A stretch of 41,992 nucleotides of DNA. Source: Coriobacteriaceae bacterium. GTDB taxonomy: Bacteria; Actinomycetota; Coriobacteriia; Coriobacteriales; Coriobacteriaceae. Numbering within the stretch: the stretch's first letter is position 1; each line of letters opens with the position of its first letter. Position numbers and translations under genes: made by a program. The DNA lies in the NCBI GenBank assembly GCA_902363875.1, contig CABJBO010000019.1, forward strand, positions 1 to 41,992. Reading direction: 5' to 3'. Positions 1-7,788 of the stretch are shown here, in pieces. The notes under the pieces are model-generated. The model was not told the DNA's origin. It made no database searches and saw only the letters and a list, made by a program, of their open reading frames with translations.

Positions 1-4
1 GGCG

Positions 5-26
5 GAGGCGGGGCATGCCCCGCCTC
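5..26 (-). terminator. Perfect palindrome just after folD, probable terminator
   Basis: A 22-base perfect palindrome (10-base arms GAGGCGGGGC and GCCCCGCCTC around AT) starts one base past the folD stop codon. Its position suggests a transcription terminator for the fchA-folD unit. The window ends four bases further on, so no U-tract can be seen and the call rests on position and stem strength only. Confidence 0.45.
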
Positions 27-893
27 TTACACCACATCTCTGCGCGCTACCCGCTCGGCCGCCTCGATCACGTGTTTGGCGAGGATCGCCGTCGTCACAG
101 CGCCCACGCCGCCCGGCACGGGCGTGATGGCGTTAACAACCGGCTCCGCAGCATCAAAATCGACGTCCCCGACCAGCTTGCCAGCGGCCTCGTCCCAATT
201 AATGCCAACATCGATGATCGTCTGGTCCTCGCGAATGGCATCCACGCCAATCGTGTGCGCGCGTCCAACGGCGGCAACCACAATGTCGGCAGCACGGCAC
301 TCGGCAGCAAGGTCGCGCGTATGCGTATGGCACGTCGTCACGGTCGCATTGCGCGCCGTAAGCATGGCGGCAACAGGACGCCCGATCACCAGCGAGCGCC
401 CGACCACAGCAACCTTAGCTCCATCCAGCTCAACGCCGTAATGATCCAGCAAAGCAAGCACGGCTTCGGCTGTGCAGGGGGCAAAACCCTCGCCGCGCCC
501 CGAAAGCGTGGTGAGCAGCGAAGCCGGCGTCATGGAGTCAACGTCTTTGGCAGGATCGAGTGCCGCGGCAACCGCGTCCTCGTCAAGGCCGGCGGGCAGC
601 GGGCGGAACATCAGGCAGCCATGAACAGACGAATCGGTATTGATGTCCTCGATGGCCGCCAACAGCTCGTCCTGCGAAACATCGGCGGGAAGCAAAACGC
701 GGCGAGCTTCAATGCCAACCTTCTCGCAGCGCTTGAGCGCACCGCGCTCGTAGGATAGGTCGTCCTCGCGTTCACCCACACGCACGATAGCCGACGTCGG
801 AACAACGCCCCGCTCGCGCAGGGCTGCGCAGCGAGCAGCAAGTTCCTCAGTCAACGCGCGGGCGACGGGAGCACCCTTCAGTAGCTCAGCCAT
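27..893 (-). CDS. folD: FolD-like methylene-THF dehydrogenase, cyclohydrolase residues lost
   Basis: FolD interconverts methylene-, methenyl- and formyl-tetrahydrofolate in the cytoplasm. The 288-residue product keeps the family layout: N-terminal folate domain, KDVD (D119), a Rossmann segment with GRSLVIGRP, and the PGGVGAVT signature near the end. The ATG at 893 is chosen because GAGGGGAT lies just upstream; a longer frame to 959 would run into fchA. Odd: the family YxxxK motif reads YERGA (Y48, A52), so the catalytic lysine is alanine, and the glutamine of the VQLPLP motif is phenylalanine (F96 in MFRPLP). Both residues matter for cyclohydrolase chemistry in characterised enzymes. The gene follows fchA by two bases, and FchA is itself a methenyl-THF cyclohydrolase, so I infer a dehydrogenase-only FolD working with FchA. 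The family call is firm; the loss of activity is inference. Confidence 0.9.
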   Translation of the reverse strand: MAELLKGAPVARALTEELAARCAALRERGVVPTSAIVRVGEREDDLSYERGALKRCEKVGIEARRVLLPADVSQDELLAAIEDINTDSSVHGCLMFRPLPAGLDEDAVAAALDPAKDVDSMTPASLLTTLSGRGEGFAPCTAEAVLALLDHYGVELDGAKVAVVGRSLVIGRPVAAMLTARNATVTTCHTHTRDLAAECRAADIVVAAVGRAHTIGVDAIREDQTIIDVGINWDEAAGKLVGDVDFDAAEPVVNAITPVPGGVGAVTTAILAKHVIEAAERVARRDVV

Positions 894-895
894 GG

Positions 896-1534
896 CTATC
901 CCCTCTTCCTTGCGGCGTCGGCGGCGCGGCGCGCCAGCGCATCGGCGCGCGGCAACCACATGTCGAGCAACTCATCACACGCCGTCTCGAGCTCCTCAGC
1001 ACGAGCGCGATCCTTCATAGACGTGGTGTTCGCAAAGAGCGTCAAGCTCGCGCCCTGCATAGCAGAACGGCAGAACACGGCGCCGCACGCCACATCGGAC
1101 AGCAGCTGACGCGAACCCTTGTCGGCCATGTCCTCGAGCAGCGCCAGTGCACGCCCGCAGGCATCCATAATGCGATACGGCGGCATAGCGGCCACATGCA
1201 GCGCATCCTGAATCGCGGTCGCTCGAGCCGGATCGTCACGCGGAATACCGTACGCCGCGGACACCTGCCCATAGGCACGAACGTCCTCGGCAACCAACTC
1301 GACAAGCTCCTGGGCCAGCTCATCAGCATGGGCAAACGCACGCGTCAGGTCATCCGCACGATCAGCAAGCGCGGGATTGGTCGCACCGTAGCGGGCAACC
1401 ATTCCGCACAGCGAGGCGCCCAGCGCGCCCACAAAGGCGCTCGCGCTGCCACCGCCGGGAACCGGCTCGCGCGCGGCCAGCGCCTCGGCAAACCCGCGGC
1501 AGGTCTTGTCCATCATCTCTTGGCTCATGCACAT
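896..1534 (-). CDS. fchA: Methenyl-THF cyclohydrolase / formiminotransferase-cyclodeaminase family (FchA)
   Basis: The 212-residue protein belongs to the cyclodeaminase/cyclohydrolase family (FTCD C-terminal domain, PF04961). It shows the PVPGGGSASA loop near residues 25-34 followed by the GALGASL helix, and the all-helical composition typical of the fold. Members cyclise formimino-THF or hydrolyse methenyl-THF to 10-formyl-THF. The standalone length and translational coupling to folD (stop at 896, folD start at 893) fit FchA of the formate-to-methylene-THF route rather than histidine breakdown, since no hut genes are near. Two in-frame starts are possible: ATG at 1534 or ATG at 1528 (MSQEMM); GAAGGTG lies just upstream of both, so the choice is uncertain by two residues. 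Confidence 0.88.
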   Translation of the reverse strand: MCMSQEMMDKTCRGFAEALAAREPVPGGGSASAFVGALGASLCGMVARYGATNPALADRADDLTRAFAHADELAQELVELVAEDVRAYGQVSAAYGIPRDDPARATAIQDALHVAAMPPYRIMDACGRALALLEDMADKGSRQLLSDVACGAVFCRSAMQGASLTLFANTTSMKDRARAEELETACDELLDMWLPRADALARRAADAARKRG

Positions 1535-1605
1535 GCACCTTCAAGTCATATACATCGGTCGGGTGGCAACCGCCGACCGACCGCATCGATCACGTAATGG
1601 TGCTA

Positions 1606-1634
1606 AGTCTAGCCCATAAGCACATGGGCGTCAG
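1606..1634 (-). promoter_or_regulatory. Candidate promoter of fchA-folD
   Basis: On the minus strand CTGACG (1634-1629) and TAGACT (1611-1606) are separated by exactly 17 bases, a reasonable sigma-70-type pair with four of six matches in each hexamer. It would give a leader of about 65 bases that contains the hairpin at 1556-1579. Sequence-only prediction. Confidence 0.35.
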
Positions 1635-1690
1635 CGCACCTGGCCATCGCGGATTTCTATGGCACACGATAGGCGGCAGCGACACAAACA

Positions 1691-1706
1691 TGGGACACAT
1701 GGCCCA
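1691..1706. repeat. Copy 1 of a repeated imperfect palindrome, candidate operator
   Basis: TGGGACACATGGCCCA is an imperfect palindrome (12 of 16 positions symmetric; TGGG/CCCA ends). An identical copy occurs at 2662-2677, upstream of the second lipoprotein gene, with identity extending a few bases further. This copy is 199 bases before the first lipoprotein start. A shared protein-binding site is the simplest reading; duplication along with the gene is the alternative. Confidence 0.45.
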
Positions 1707-1905
1707 CCTTTCGAGACTCCCGGGCAGCACAAGCTGGGGCATATCTATAAGTAAGGAACCCGTTGGGGCACGGCCGGGCAACGGCCACAAGCAATGAACG
1801 GAGGCATAAGCCGCACAGCACACAGAGACATCCGCCGCCAGCGCAATCAGTACCCCAACAGCATGCGGCGCCGTGATGTCATCGGCAGACAAGGAGGACG
1901 CCACC

Positions 1906-2508
1906 ATGAAGAAAAAGACCCTATCGATTCTTTCCCTTTGCATCGCCCTCTTTGCCGCATTTGCCCTTGTCGGCTGCGGCGGGAGCGCATCGGGCGGAAG
2001 CGGCAGCACCGCCAAGAGCGAGAGCAAGGAAAAGGCCCCCGTCGCCAAGAAGACCGACTTTATCTGGTTTAAGGTCGAGATGCCCGAGGGCGTCGGCGTA
2101 AGCGACTCCGCCGGCAAGAATGCCGACAGGGTCCAGCTCACCTTCCCCGAGAACGAGAACACCACAGTCGACCGTTTCATCCCCGTTTGGCAAGAGAAGA
2201 TGACGGCCGAAGAGTCCTTTGCAGAGCAGGCCGAAAGGCACACTGGAACGTTCCAGTGGGAGGATGGCGACCCCGTCGAGTATAACGGCAGGACGTGGCT
2301 CGTCGGAACGTACGAGGACAACAGTGGCATCACAACCCTCCTCTTTACCGACGTTGAGCCGGGAAGCATCTATGTCCTTATCTCGAACTTCGACCTGCAC
2401 AAGAAAGAAGCCGAGGCGCTCCTCAACTCCATCGAATTCCCCGATGACATGGCAGAGGCAGTTTCCGAGGCGCGCGAAGTCGAGATTTCGAGCATCGAGC
2501 TCAAGTAA
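1906..2508 (+). CDS. Predicted lipoprotein A of a tandem pair
   Basis: The 200-residue product has a lysine-rich N-terminus, a hydrophobic stretch and the lipobox LVGC with the lipidated cysteine at residue 24, followed by a Gly/Ser linker, so it should be anchored on the outer face of the membrane. The mature domain is acidic and about 150 residues long. I do not recognise a family. It is clearly paralogous to the gene at 2752: both share TDFIWFKVE near residue 50, PEGV, DRFIPV, NG+TW, FTDV and a C-terminal HK motif region. The ATG at 1906 is chosen because AAGGAGGA ends 7 bases upstream and it begins the signal peptide; an earlier in-frame ATG at 1873 would spoil it. Followed by its own terminator. 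Function unknown; a ligand-binding or envelope role is only a guess. Confidence 0.85.
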   Translation: MKKKTLSILSLCIALFAAFALVGCGGSASGGSGSTAKSESKEKAPVAKKTDFIWFKVEMPEGVGVSDSAGKNADRVQLTFPENENTTVDRFIPVWQEKMTAEESFAEQAERHTGTFQWEDGDPVEYNGRTWLVGTYEDNSGITTLLFTDVEPGSIYVLISNFDLHKKEAEALLNSIEFPDDMAEAVSEAREVEISSIELK

Positions 2509-2580
2509 CGGGACACCCGCACGCGCCTACGCGCACCTGCGCACATGCGCCCCATTAAAGCAACGGGCACCCAACCCCGG

Positions 2581-2614
2581 GGAGGGCCGACAGGCATCGG
2601 CCCTCCCCTCTTTT
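2581..2614 (+). terminator. Intrinsic terminator after lipoprotein A
   Basis: Ten-base perfect stem GGAGGGCCGA / TCGGCCCTCC with loop CAGGCA, followed by CCTCTTTT. It lies 73 bases past the stop codon and separates the two paralogues into different transcription units. Confidence 0.85.
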
Positions 2615-2661
2615 GGACCCGCGCATATTGCCACTTGTCGGCGCAAATCCGGCCCTCAGAA

Positions 2662-2677
2662 TGGGACACATGGCCCA
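2662..2677. repeat. Copy 2 of the repeated imperfect palindrome
   Basis: TGGGACACATGGCCCA, identical to 1691-1706. Here it is 75 bases before the start of lipoprotein B. A TACAGT hexamer begins at 2699, 22 bases after the box, but no convincing -35 hexamer is visible, which would fit an activator-dependent promoter. Confidence 0.45.
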
Positions 2678-2751
2678 CCCTAGCGAGCCGTCCACGCGTA
2701 CAGTAAAGGCAGGTAATCCATGGGCGGTTACAGATCGAGGAGGACACGACC

Positions 2752-3345
2752 ATGAAAAAGAAGGCCTTTGCGATTCTCACACTCTGCATTAGTCTCCTTG
2801 CCGCGGTTGCCCTGGTGGGTTGCGGCGGAAGCGGCGGCGCTACCGGCAGTGGCGGTGGCGGCGGCGCAGAAAAGCCAGCCGTGGATATGAGGACCGACTT
2901 CATTTGGTTTAAGGTCGAGGTCCCCGAGGGCGTCGAGATTACCGACGTCGCAGGCGACACGGCCGACAGGGCCCAGTTTAGGTTCACCGAGAGCGAGCAC
3001 GTCAGCGATCGCTTCATCCCCGTCTTCGACTCTGACAAGAACGCCGACGAGCTGTTCGACTACGAGGCAAAGTGGAATGCCAGCTTTGAGTGGACCGAGA
3101 ATGACCCCGTCAAGTACAACGGCAAGACTTGGCGCAACGCTTCCTATACACACTCGGGCGGCGTAACGACCGAATACTTCACCGACGTTGACGGCGGCAG
3201 TGTGTATGTGCGTATCGACAACGTCGAGGAGCACAAGGACGCCGTCGAGACCATGATGAAGTCTCTGGAATTTGCCGACGACATCGCCGAGGCCAAGACC
3301 GAGGCCATGGACGTCAAGCTCGACGATATCGAGATCAAGCGCTAA
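2752..3345 (+). CDS. Predicted lipoprotein B, paralogue of lipoprotein A
   Basis: A 197-residue predicted lipoprotein with the same plan as its neighbour at 1906: MKKK start, hydrophobic segment, LVGC lipobox (C24), then an unusually glycine-rich linker (a run of Gly with few Ser) and an acidic globular domain. Motifs shared with lipoprotein A include RTDFIWFKVE against KTDFIWFKVE, DRFIPV, NDPVKYNGKTW against GDPVEYNGRTW, and FTDV. GAGGAGG sits 8 bases before the ATG. The pair looks like a gene duplication that has since diverged; each copy has its own upstream box and its own terminator, so the two are probably expressed separately. No known family recognised. Confidence 0.85.
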   Translation: MKKKAFAILTLCISLLAAVALVGCGGSGGATGSGGGGGAEKPAVDMRTDFIWFKVEVPEGVEITDVAGDTADRAQFRFTESEHVSDRFIPVFDSDKNADELFDYEAKWNASFEWTENDPVKYNGKTWRNASYTHSGGVTTEYFTDVDGGSVYVRIDNVEEHKDAVETMMKSLEFADDIAEAKTEAMDVKLDDIEIKR

Positions 3346-3650
3346 GCGACTGGCGAGCGCAACGGGAAACACGGTCGCAGTGCAAACAAGCGACGGTACC
3401 CCAGCGCTTCGTACCCAGGGAGGGCCGGTAAACCGACCCTCCCTTTCTTATGCCTGTAGCCGACGAACGCGAGGATGCCGGACGCCGGAACCGCCCCAAA
3501 TGTGGCAACAGTACGAAAACGACAAACACCCCAACACGTCCGCCCACCGATTTATTGCGCCGCGCAGACAATTAAACCAGCATCTTTAAACATCTGGGCA
3601 GTATAGTGACCAAAACTATCGCATAACCGCACCCTGCGAATGGAGGAGTC
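3346..3650. other. Intergenic region between lipoprotein B and the PI-PLC gene
   Basis: 305 bases with a terminator at 3418-3449 and, near the end, TATAGT at 3602-3607 as a possible -10 for the next gene (no good -35), within a small repeat ATAGT...ACTAT. TGGAGGAG lies 5 bases before the ATG at 3651. Nothing else recognised. Confidence 0.4.
3418..3449 (+). terminator. Intrinsic terminator after lipoprotein B
   Basis: Stem GGGAGGGCCGGT pairing with ACCGACCCTCCC (one mismatch) around a tight A-rich loop, followed by TTTCTT. It resembles the terminator of lipoprotein A in sequence, as expected if the whole gene unit was duplicated. Confidence 0.8.
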
Positions 3651-6145
3651 ATGGCCGAACATCATGCCATCAGTCGCCGAGCGTTTACGCTGGGCTTAGG
3701 TCTTGCGGCACTGTCGCCGCTTGCAAGCCTGCCAGAAACCGCGGCACCGGGCATTCCCCTGCGAGCGGCATTTGCAGACGACACGCCCAAACCGGCGGAG
3801 CACCTCGGTAATTTCGTCATTCGCCTTCGCCCCGCGGGCTTTTTTCGCACCGCGAGCGTCAACCAAGACGGCAACGTTCGCGGCAACGTCTGCCACCTGT
3901 TTAACGACGGCACGTCCAGCAAGCTCATCCTTGAGAACGTAACGACCAAGAATGACGATACAAACTGGTATGCTATCCGCACCTTGCTCAATTTCGAAGA
4001 GCATAAAAAGACGGGCTACAGCATTTGGTCGGTCGACGACGACTCTGACAAAGATGGAAAGGTCATCCACGTATGGGGCGGCGAGTATGACAACAAGCCC
4101 AGCCGCGCTTTTGCGTTCGAGCGTCAATCAAACGGAACCTATATCATCCGAGACCGCACGGTCGAGAAAGAAACCGAGAAAAAAGACATTAAGTACCTGG
4201 CAATAGAATCGAACGGCGAAGACCAGGACAACAATAAGATCTGCCATAAGAGTAAGAGCATTCCGTGGGAGCTCGAACTTATCGGTTACGACATGAAAAA
4301 GAACGATGCCACGGTTAGCAGCCTCGACTGGATCACGTACAGCAGCTACGTCGATGGGCCATGTTGGATGAAATACGTCGACGACAACAAGTTCCTCGAC
4401 GAGCTGAGCATCCCGGGTACGCACGATTCGGGCACCTGCAGCGTGGACAACGACACTGAGCCCCAATCCTCGCAAGTAAAATGCCAGCAGGATTACATTC
4501 CCACGCAGTTGCTCGAAGGCATTCGCTATTTTGATATCCGGCTCGGAAAGGGCGACGACCCCGGTATCGACCACGGGGATTACTACCTGCTCAAAAAAGA
4601 CGCGTACTTTATGCATCTTTCCGATGTCATAGGCTACTTCAAAACGTTTTTGAACGAAAACCCGACAGAAGCGCTCATCATGCTTGTATCACAAGGCAAC
4701 GACGAGGCTACCGACGAAAGTGTTACGACGGCTTTCGCCAAGGTTTTGGACGACAACCCCAAACTGTTCTATACGTCGAGCCGAATCCCCACGCTACACG
4801 AGGTGCGCGGAAAGATCGTTCTGCTGCGTCGATTTAGGCTCGCCGGCAACAGTGTAAGCGGCCACACGTGGGGCCTCGACCTTACCGAATGGGATGACAA
4901 GATCAAGGCTCACTCCGACAGCGCCACTATGTGTCTCGTCCAAGACGCGCGGGGCTTTGAAGCCGCGGGGGAAACAGGCGACAAAGAGCCCTATTGCACC
5001 AAGGTATACGCCCAGGACAAGTACAAACTCACGGGAACCGACAAGCTCAGCTGGGTCGATAATGCGCTGAAGGAAACGACCGGGCGCACGCGCAACAAGG
5101 TGGACGTCGTGGACGATGACGGGGCCAAGGTGCAAGCCCGTGCAGCTGGTCTATCAACTACACCAGCTGCACGGGCTTGTCGCACGGAGGCAATCCTTTT
5201 ACCTCGGCACGAGTAGTCAACGAGCATCTGTATAAGAGCCCGTACATCAACCCCAGCGGCACCGAGGATACAAAGTCAGATTACCTCAAGCACATTGGCA
5301 TCATCGCATCCGACTTTGTTGATGCGGCGCTGGCCCGGAGCATCTACCAGCGCAATTACGATACGGAGCACAAGCAGACGGCTTCGTACTATCTCCCGTA
5401 CTATCTCCCGACCCGCATGCGCATGACGTACGGCGACTCGCTGAGCGATGCCTCATTCCAGGATGGCAAGACCGTTGGCGAGGGTCATTTCCGCCTTGCC
5501 GACAGCAGCAACGCGCTCAACGCGACAGCTTCGGGCCATGCGTTTGCCATTGAATACGTGGATGTCGACGCCCTGGGCAACGAGACCGTTACGGGGCTGC
5601 AGGGCTCTGTGCCCATCGATATCGATCCACGCGCGCTGACGCCCCATTTTGAGGGACTCGAAGGCCTTAAGGCCGGCGAAGACGTGCGCGCCAAGATTGC
5701 GGCATCACTCGAGGGCAAGCTCGAAACCGATGCCTGCACGGCCCAGCTCGAGTTTGTGCACGACGCGGACGGCGCTCCGGGCACGGCAATGGCCGAGGGC
5801 GAAACATTTGCCGCAGGAACGTACTGGGTGCGCGTGAACGGTCTCTTGGGCGACGCGGCGCAGAACTACACGCTCGCCAGCGACGGAGCCGCAAGCTTTA
5901 CCGTAGCGGCCTCGGGCAGTGCGGGCGGCACCGGCAGCGACACGGGTTCCAACGCAGGCGGCGCCGACAAGAACGGCAAGAGCAACAAGAGAGACCAGGG
6001 CAAGAGCTCGGGCGAAAAGCTCGCCAACACGGGCGACGGCTCTGGCGTTGCCGCCGGGCTCGCTGCCGCCGCCGTGGCGACAACGGTCGCAGGTGCAGCA
6101 ATGCTTGCCAGTGACCGCGACAATACCGAGGACGTTAACGAATAG
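3651..6145 (+). pseudogene. Tat-exported, cell-wall-anchored PI-PLC-like protein, frameshifted
   Basis: Two overlapping frames encode one protein of about 831 residues if a single base is restored. In order: twin-arginine signal (SRRAF, residues 8-12) and AD-type cleavage region near 42; a beta-trefoil, ricin-B-like region about 55-215; a bacterial PI-PLC X domain about 245-560 with the catalytic histidines H258 (GTHDS) and H308 (DHGD); then, after the shift, NYTS and SHGGNPF motifs that finish the PI-PLC fold, an MBG/YDG-like repeat (GTYWVRVNGL), a Gly/Ser/Lys linker and LANTGD plus a hydrophobic tail, a sortase-like signal. The first frame stops at 5216; the second is open from 5120 to 6145. 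The shift maps to a perfect inverted repeat (5133-5179). The tail after the hydrophobic segment is acidic, unusual for a sorting signal. The intact protein would be a surface enzyme or binder acting on inositol phospholipids or glycans. Sequencing error is possible. Confidence 0.8.
5133..5179. repeat. Perfect 18-bp inverted repeat at the frameshift
   Basis: CAAGCCCGTGCAGCTGGT (5133-5150) and its exact reverse complement (5162-5179) flank an 11-base spacer. The right arm encodes the conserved NYTSCTGLS stretch of the PI-PLC domain, so it is probably ancestral; the left arm lies where the reading frame is lost. Perfect arms inside a coding region are unexpected. Confidence 0.9.
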
Positions 6146-6175
6146 GCAAGCCAGTCTTTTGGGCGCATTAACTCA

Positions 6176-6212
6176 ATCGGGGCGCAGAATACCGTTCTGC
6201 GCCCCGATTTTT
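6176..6212 (+). terminator. Intrinsic terminator after the PI-PLC gene
   Basis: Perfect 14-base stem ATCGGGGCGCAGAA / TTCTGCGCCCCGAT with loop TACCG, followed by TTTTA. It also lies between convergent genes and may help stop transcription of the minus-strand gene ending at 6238, though that side has no U-tract. Confidence 0.88.
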
Positions 6213-6237
6213 ACCTTGGCCCGAACGCCGCTATCGG

Positions 6238-6507
6238 CTACATCACCATGTTCAGAGCTTTCACAAATTCCTGGGCCTTCGCACGGCTACTCAGGCTAAA
6301 GACGCAAGCGGTTAACAGTCGATTGCGCAGAAAAACATCGCGGCCTTTGATTCTATTGACGCCCGTAATGTCCTTAAGATAGACAATCTCGGTGTGCTTG
6401 CCGCCAAAAGTGCCCTTCTTAAGCACCTCAATGCGGTTAGGGTAGATCTTGACGTCTTTAAACCTACCCGAACCTTTGTCCTGGAATAGCAGCGTGTTAT
6501 TGTCCAT
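6238..6507 (-). CDS. Small PH-like-domain protein, hypothetical
   Basis: An 89-residue soluble protein without signal peptide or membrane segment. The alternation of short strands (KDVKIYPNRIEVLKKG, EIVYLKDITGVNRIKG, RLLTACVFSL) ending in an amphipathic helix (SRAKAQEFVKALN) resembles small bacterial PH-like domains (DUF4429/YdbT-like), which often precede SHOCT or membrane modules, but here nothing follows. The ATG at 6507 has GGGAG 8 bases upstream; a GTG at 6552 would add 15 residues of unlike composition. It stands alone, convergent with the PI-PLC gene. The function is unknown and the fold assignment is tentative. Confidence 0.65.
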   Translation of the reverse strand: MDNNTLLFQDKGSGRFKDVKIYPNRIEVLKKGTFGGKHTEIVYLKDITGVNRIKGRDVFLRNRLLTACVFSLSSRAKAQEFVKALNMVM

Positions 6508-6552
6508 ACGCGTCACTCCCGTGGGGTTCGCTAAAACTGTCTCTATTGCCAC

Positions 6553-6582
6553 ATTTTAGTCACCGCAAGGCTCCCATGCGAA
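6553..6582 (-). promoter_or_regulatory. Candidate promoter of the PH-like gene
   Basis: Minus-strand TTCGCA (6582-6577) and TAAAAT (6558-6553) with an 18-base spacer, placing a start site about 40 bases before the ATG at 6507. Four of six and five of six matches to the standard hexamers. Confidence 0.35.
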
Positions 6583-6675
6583 GGTGCCAGACAGCACAGC
6601 AATTCGTGTCCGCGCGAGGCTTTAAACTAGATGCAATATAGATGCATTCCACAAGAGGAAAGTGGGGCGACAGTG

Positions 6676-7725
6676 ATGGGCGAACTGGTAAACCGCGAGG
6701 AATCGACAATCGTGCCAGAAGTTTTTTACAAGCAGGTTTCCTCGATCCTCAACGCCGCTCGCGACAAGGCCTATACCGCCGTTAACTTTGCGATGGTTGA
6801 GGCATATTGGGAGATCGGCAAGAGTATTGTTGATGAGCAGGGCGGAGAGGAGCGCGCCAAGTATGGAGAGGCGCTGCTCAAGGCCCTCGCAATCAGACTT
6901 ACCAAAGATTTTGGTAAAGGTTTTGAAGCAAGAGAGCTGCGTAAAATGCGTCAGTTCCATCTTGCATTTCCAATTCGGGACTCACTGCGTCCCGAATTGA
7001 GTTGGACACATTACCGCAGGTTAATACGCATTCCTGACCCCGAAACTCGAACATGGTACATGAACGAATGCGCCGATTCTCGTTGGAGCACGCGTCAGCT
7101 CGAGCGCCAGATCAACACCATGTTCCGCGAGCGCCTACTTGCCAGCAAGGACAAAGAGGCCGTCACCCAGGAAATCCAAAAGAGCGCCCCGGCTCGTCGC
7201 CCCGAGGATATCATCCGCGACCCATATGTACTGGAGTTTTTAGGTTTCTCGGACGATGCTACGTTTCGTGAGAGCGATCTAGAGCAGGCGCTCATCACGC
7301 ATCTTCAGAAGTTCCTGCTGGAGCTTGGCCGTGGCTTCGCTTTCGAGGCGCGCCAAAAGCGCATCACCTTTGATGGGCGCCATTTCTATATTGACCTTGT
7401 TTTTTACAACTATCTGATGCGCTGCTTCGTGCTCATCGACCTTAAGACCGATGACCTTACGCATCAGGACCTGGGCCAGATGCAAATGTATGTGAACTAC
7501 TACACGCGCGAACTCATGAACGAAGGCGACAATCCGCCCATAGGCATCGTGCTCTGCGCGGACAAAAGCGATTCGATCGTCGAGTACACGCTGCCCGAAG
7601 ACAACGACCAAGTGTTTGCCGCCAAATACCTGCCATATCTTCCAAGCAAGGAAGAGCTGGCGCGCGAGCTGAGTGCCGAGTACCGCGCCATCAACGAAGC
7701 GACTAATGGCGAAGCGCAAGGGTAG
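6676..7725 (+). CDS. YhcG/DUF1016 PDDEXK nuclease-domain protein
   Basis: A 349-residue member of the DUF1016/YhcG family. The N-terminal half carries the helical DUF1016_N region (AYWEIGKSIV, FGKGFEARELRKMRQFH, LSWTHYRRLI). The C-terminal half is the PD-(D/E)XK nuclease fold: FEARQKRI, then FYIDLVFYN with the metal-binding Asp, then VLIDLKTDDLTHQDLGQM with the lysine motif. YhcG-type proteins are found next to restriction or phage genes and are thought to act on DNA. Here there is no methylase, integrase or phage gene beside it. The ATG at 6676 (MGELVN) follows a purine-rich AGAGGAAAGTGGGG stretch; a start at 6631 would add 15 residues with no good ribosome site. Inferred as a stand-alone accessory gene gained by transfer; family call firm, target unknown. 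Confidence 0.88.
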   Translation: MGELVNREESTIVPEVFYKQVSSILNAARDKAYTAVNFAMVEAYWEIGKSIVDEQGGEERAKYGEALLKALAIRLTKDFGKGFEARELRKMRQFHLAFPIRDSLRPELSWTHYRRLIRIPDPETRTWYMNECADSRWSTRQLERQINTMFRERLLASKDKEAVTQEIQKSAPARRPEDIIRDPYVLEFLGFSDDATFRESDLEQALITHLQKFLLELGRGFAFEARQKRITFDGRHFYIDLVFYNYLMRCFVLIDLKTDDLTHQDLGQMQMYVNYYTRELMNEGDNPPIGIVLCADKSDSIVEYTLPEDNDQVFAAKYLPYLPSKEELARELSAEYRAINEATNGEAQG

Positions 7726-7788
7726 CGGCACGTTGCGACCGATACCCCCGACGGCGCTCCACATCACCCGGGATAAGAGGAGCTTTCC

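Larger units (their letters stand above)
1535..1905. other. Divergent intergenic region between fchA and the lipoproteins
   Basis: This 371-base gap holds control signals for both directions. On the minus side are a GC hairpin at 1556-1579 (CGGTCGG / CCGACCG) in the fchA leader and a candidate promoter at 1606-1634. On the plus side are the 16-base palindromic box at 1691-1706, a TATAAG hexamer at 1746 without a clear -35, and the AAGGAGGA ribosome site at 1891-1898. An open frame at 1597-1797 has no recognisable protein features and I do not call it a gene. Confidence 0.5.

Noticed and set aside
1597..1797. 66-codon open frame between fchA and lipoprotein A
   Set aside because: No ribosome site, no recognisable features, and it overlaps the promoter and box region.
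5120..5216. Programmed -1 frameshift in the PI-PLC gene
   Set aside because: The hairpin is placed suitably, but no X-XXY-YYZ slippery heptamer is present in the zero frame upstream, so a mutation or sequencing error is likelier.
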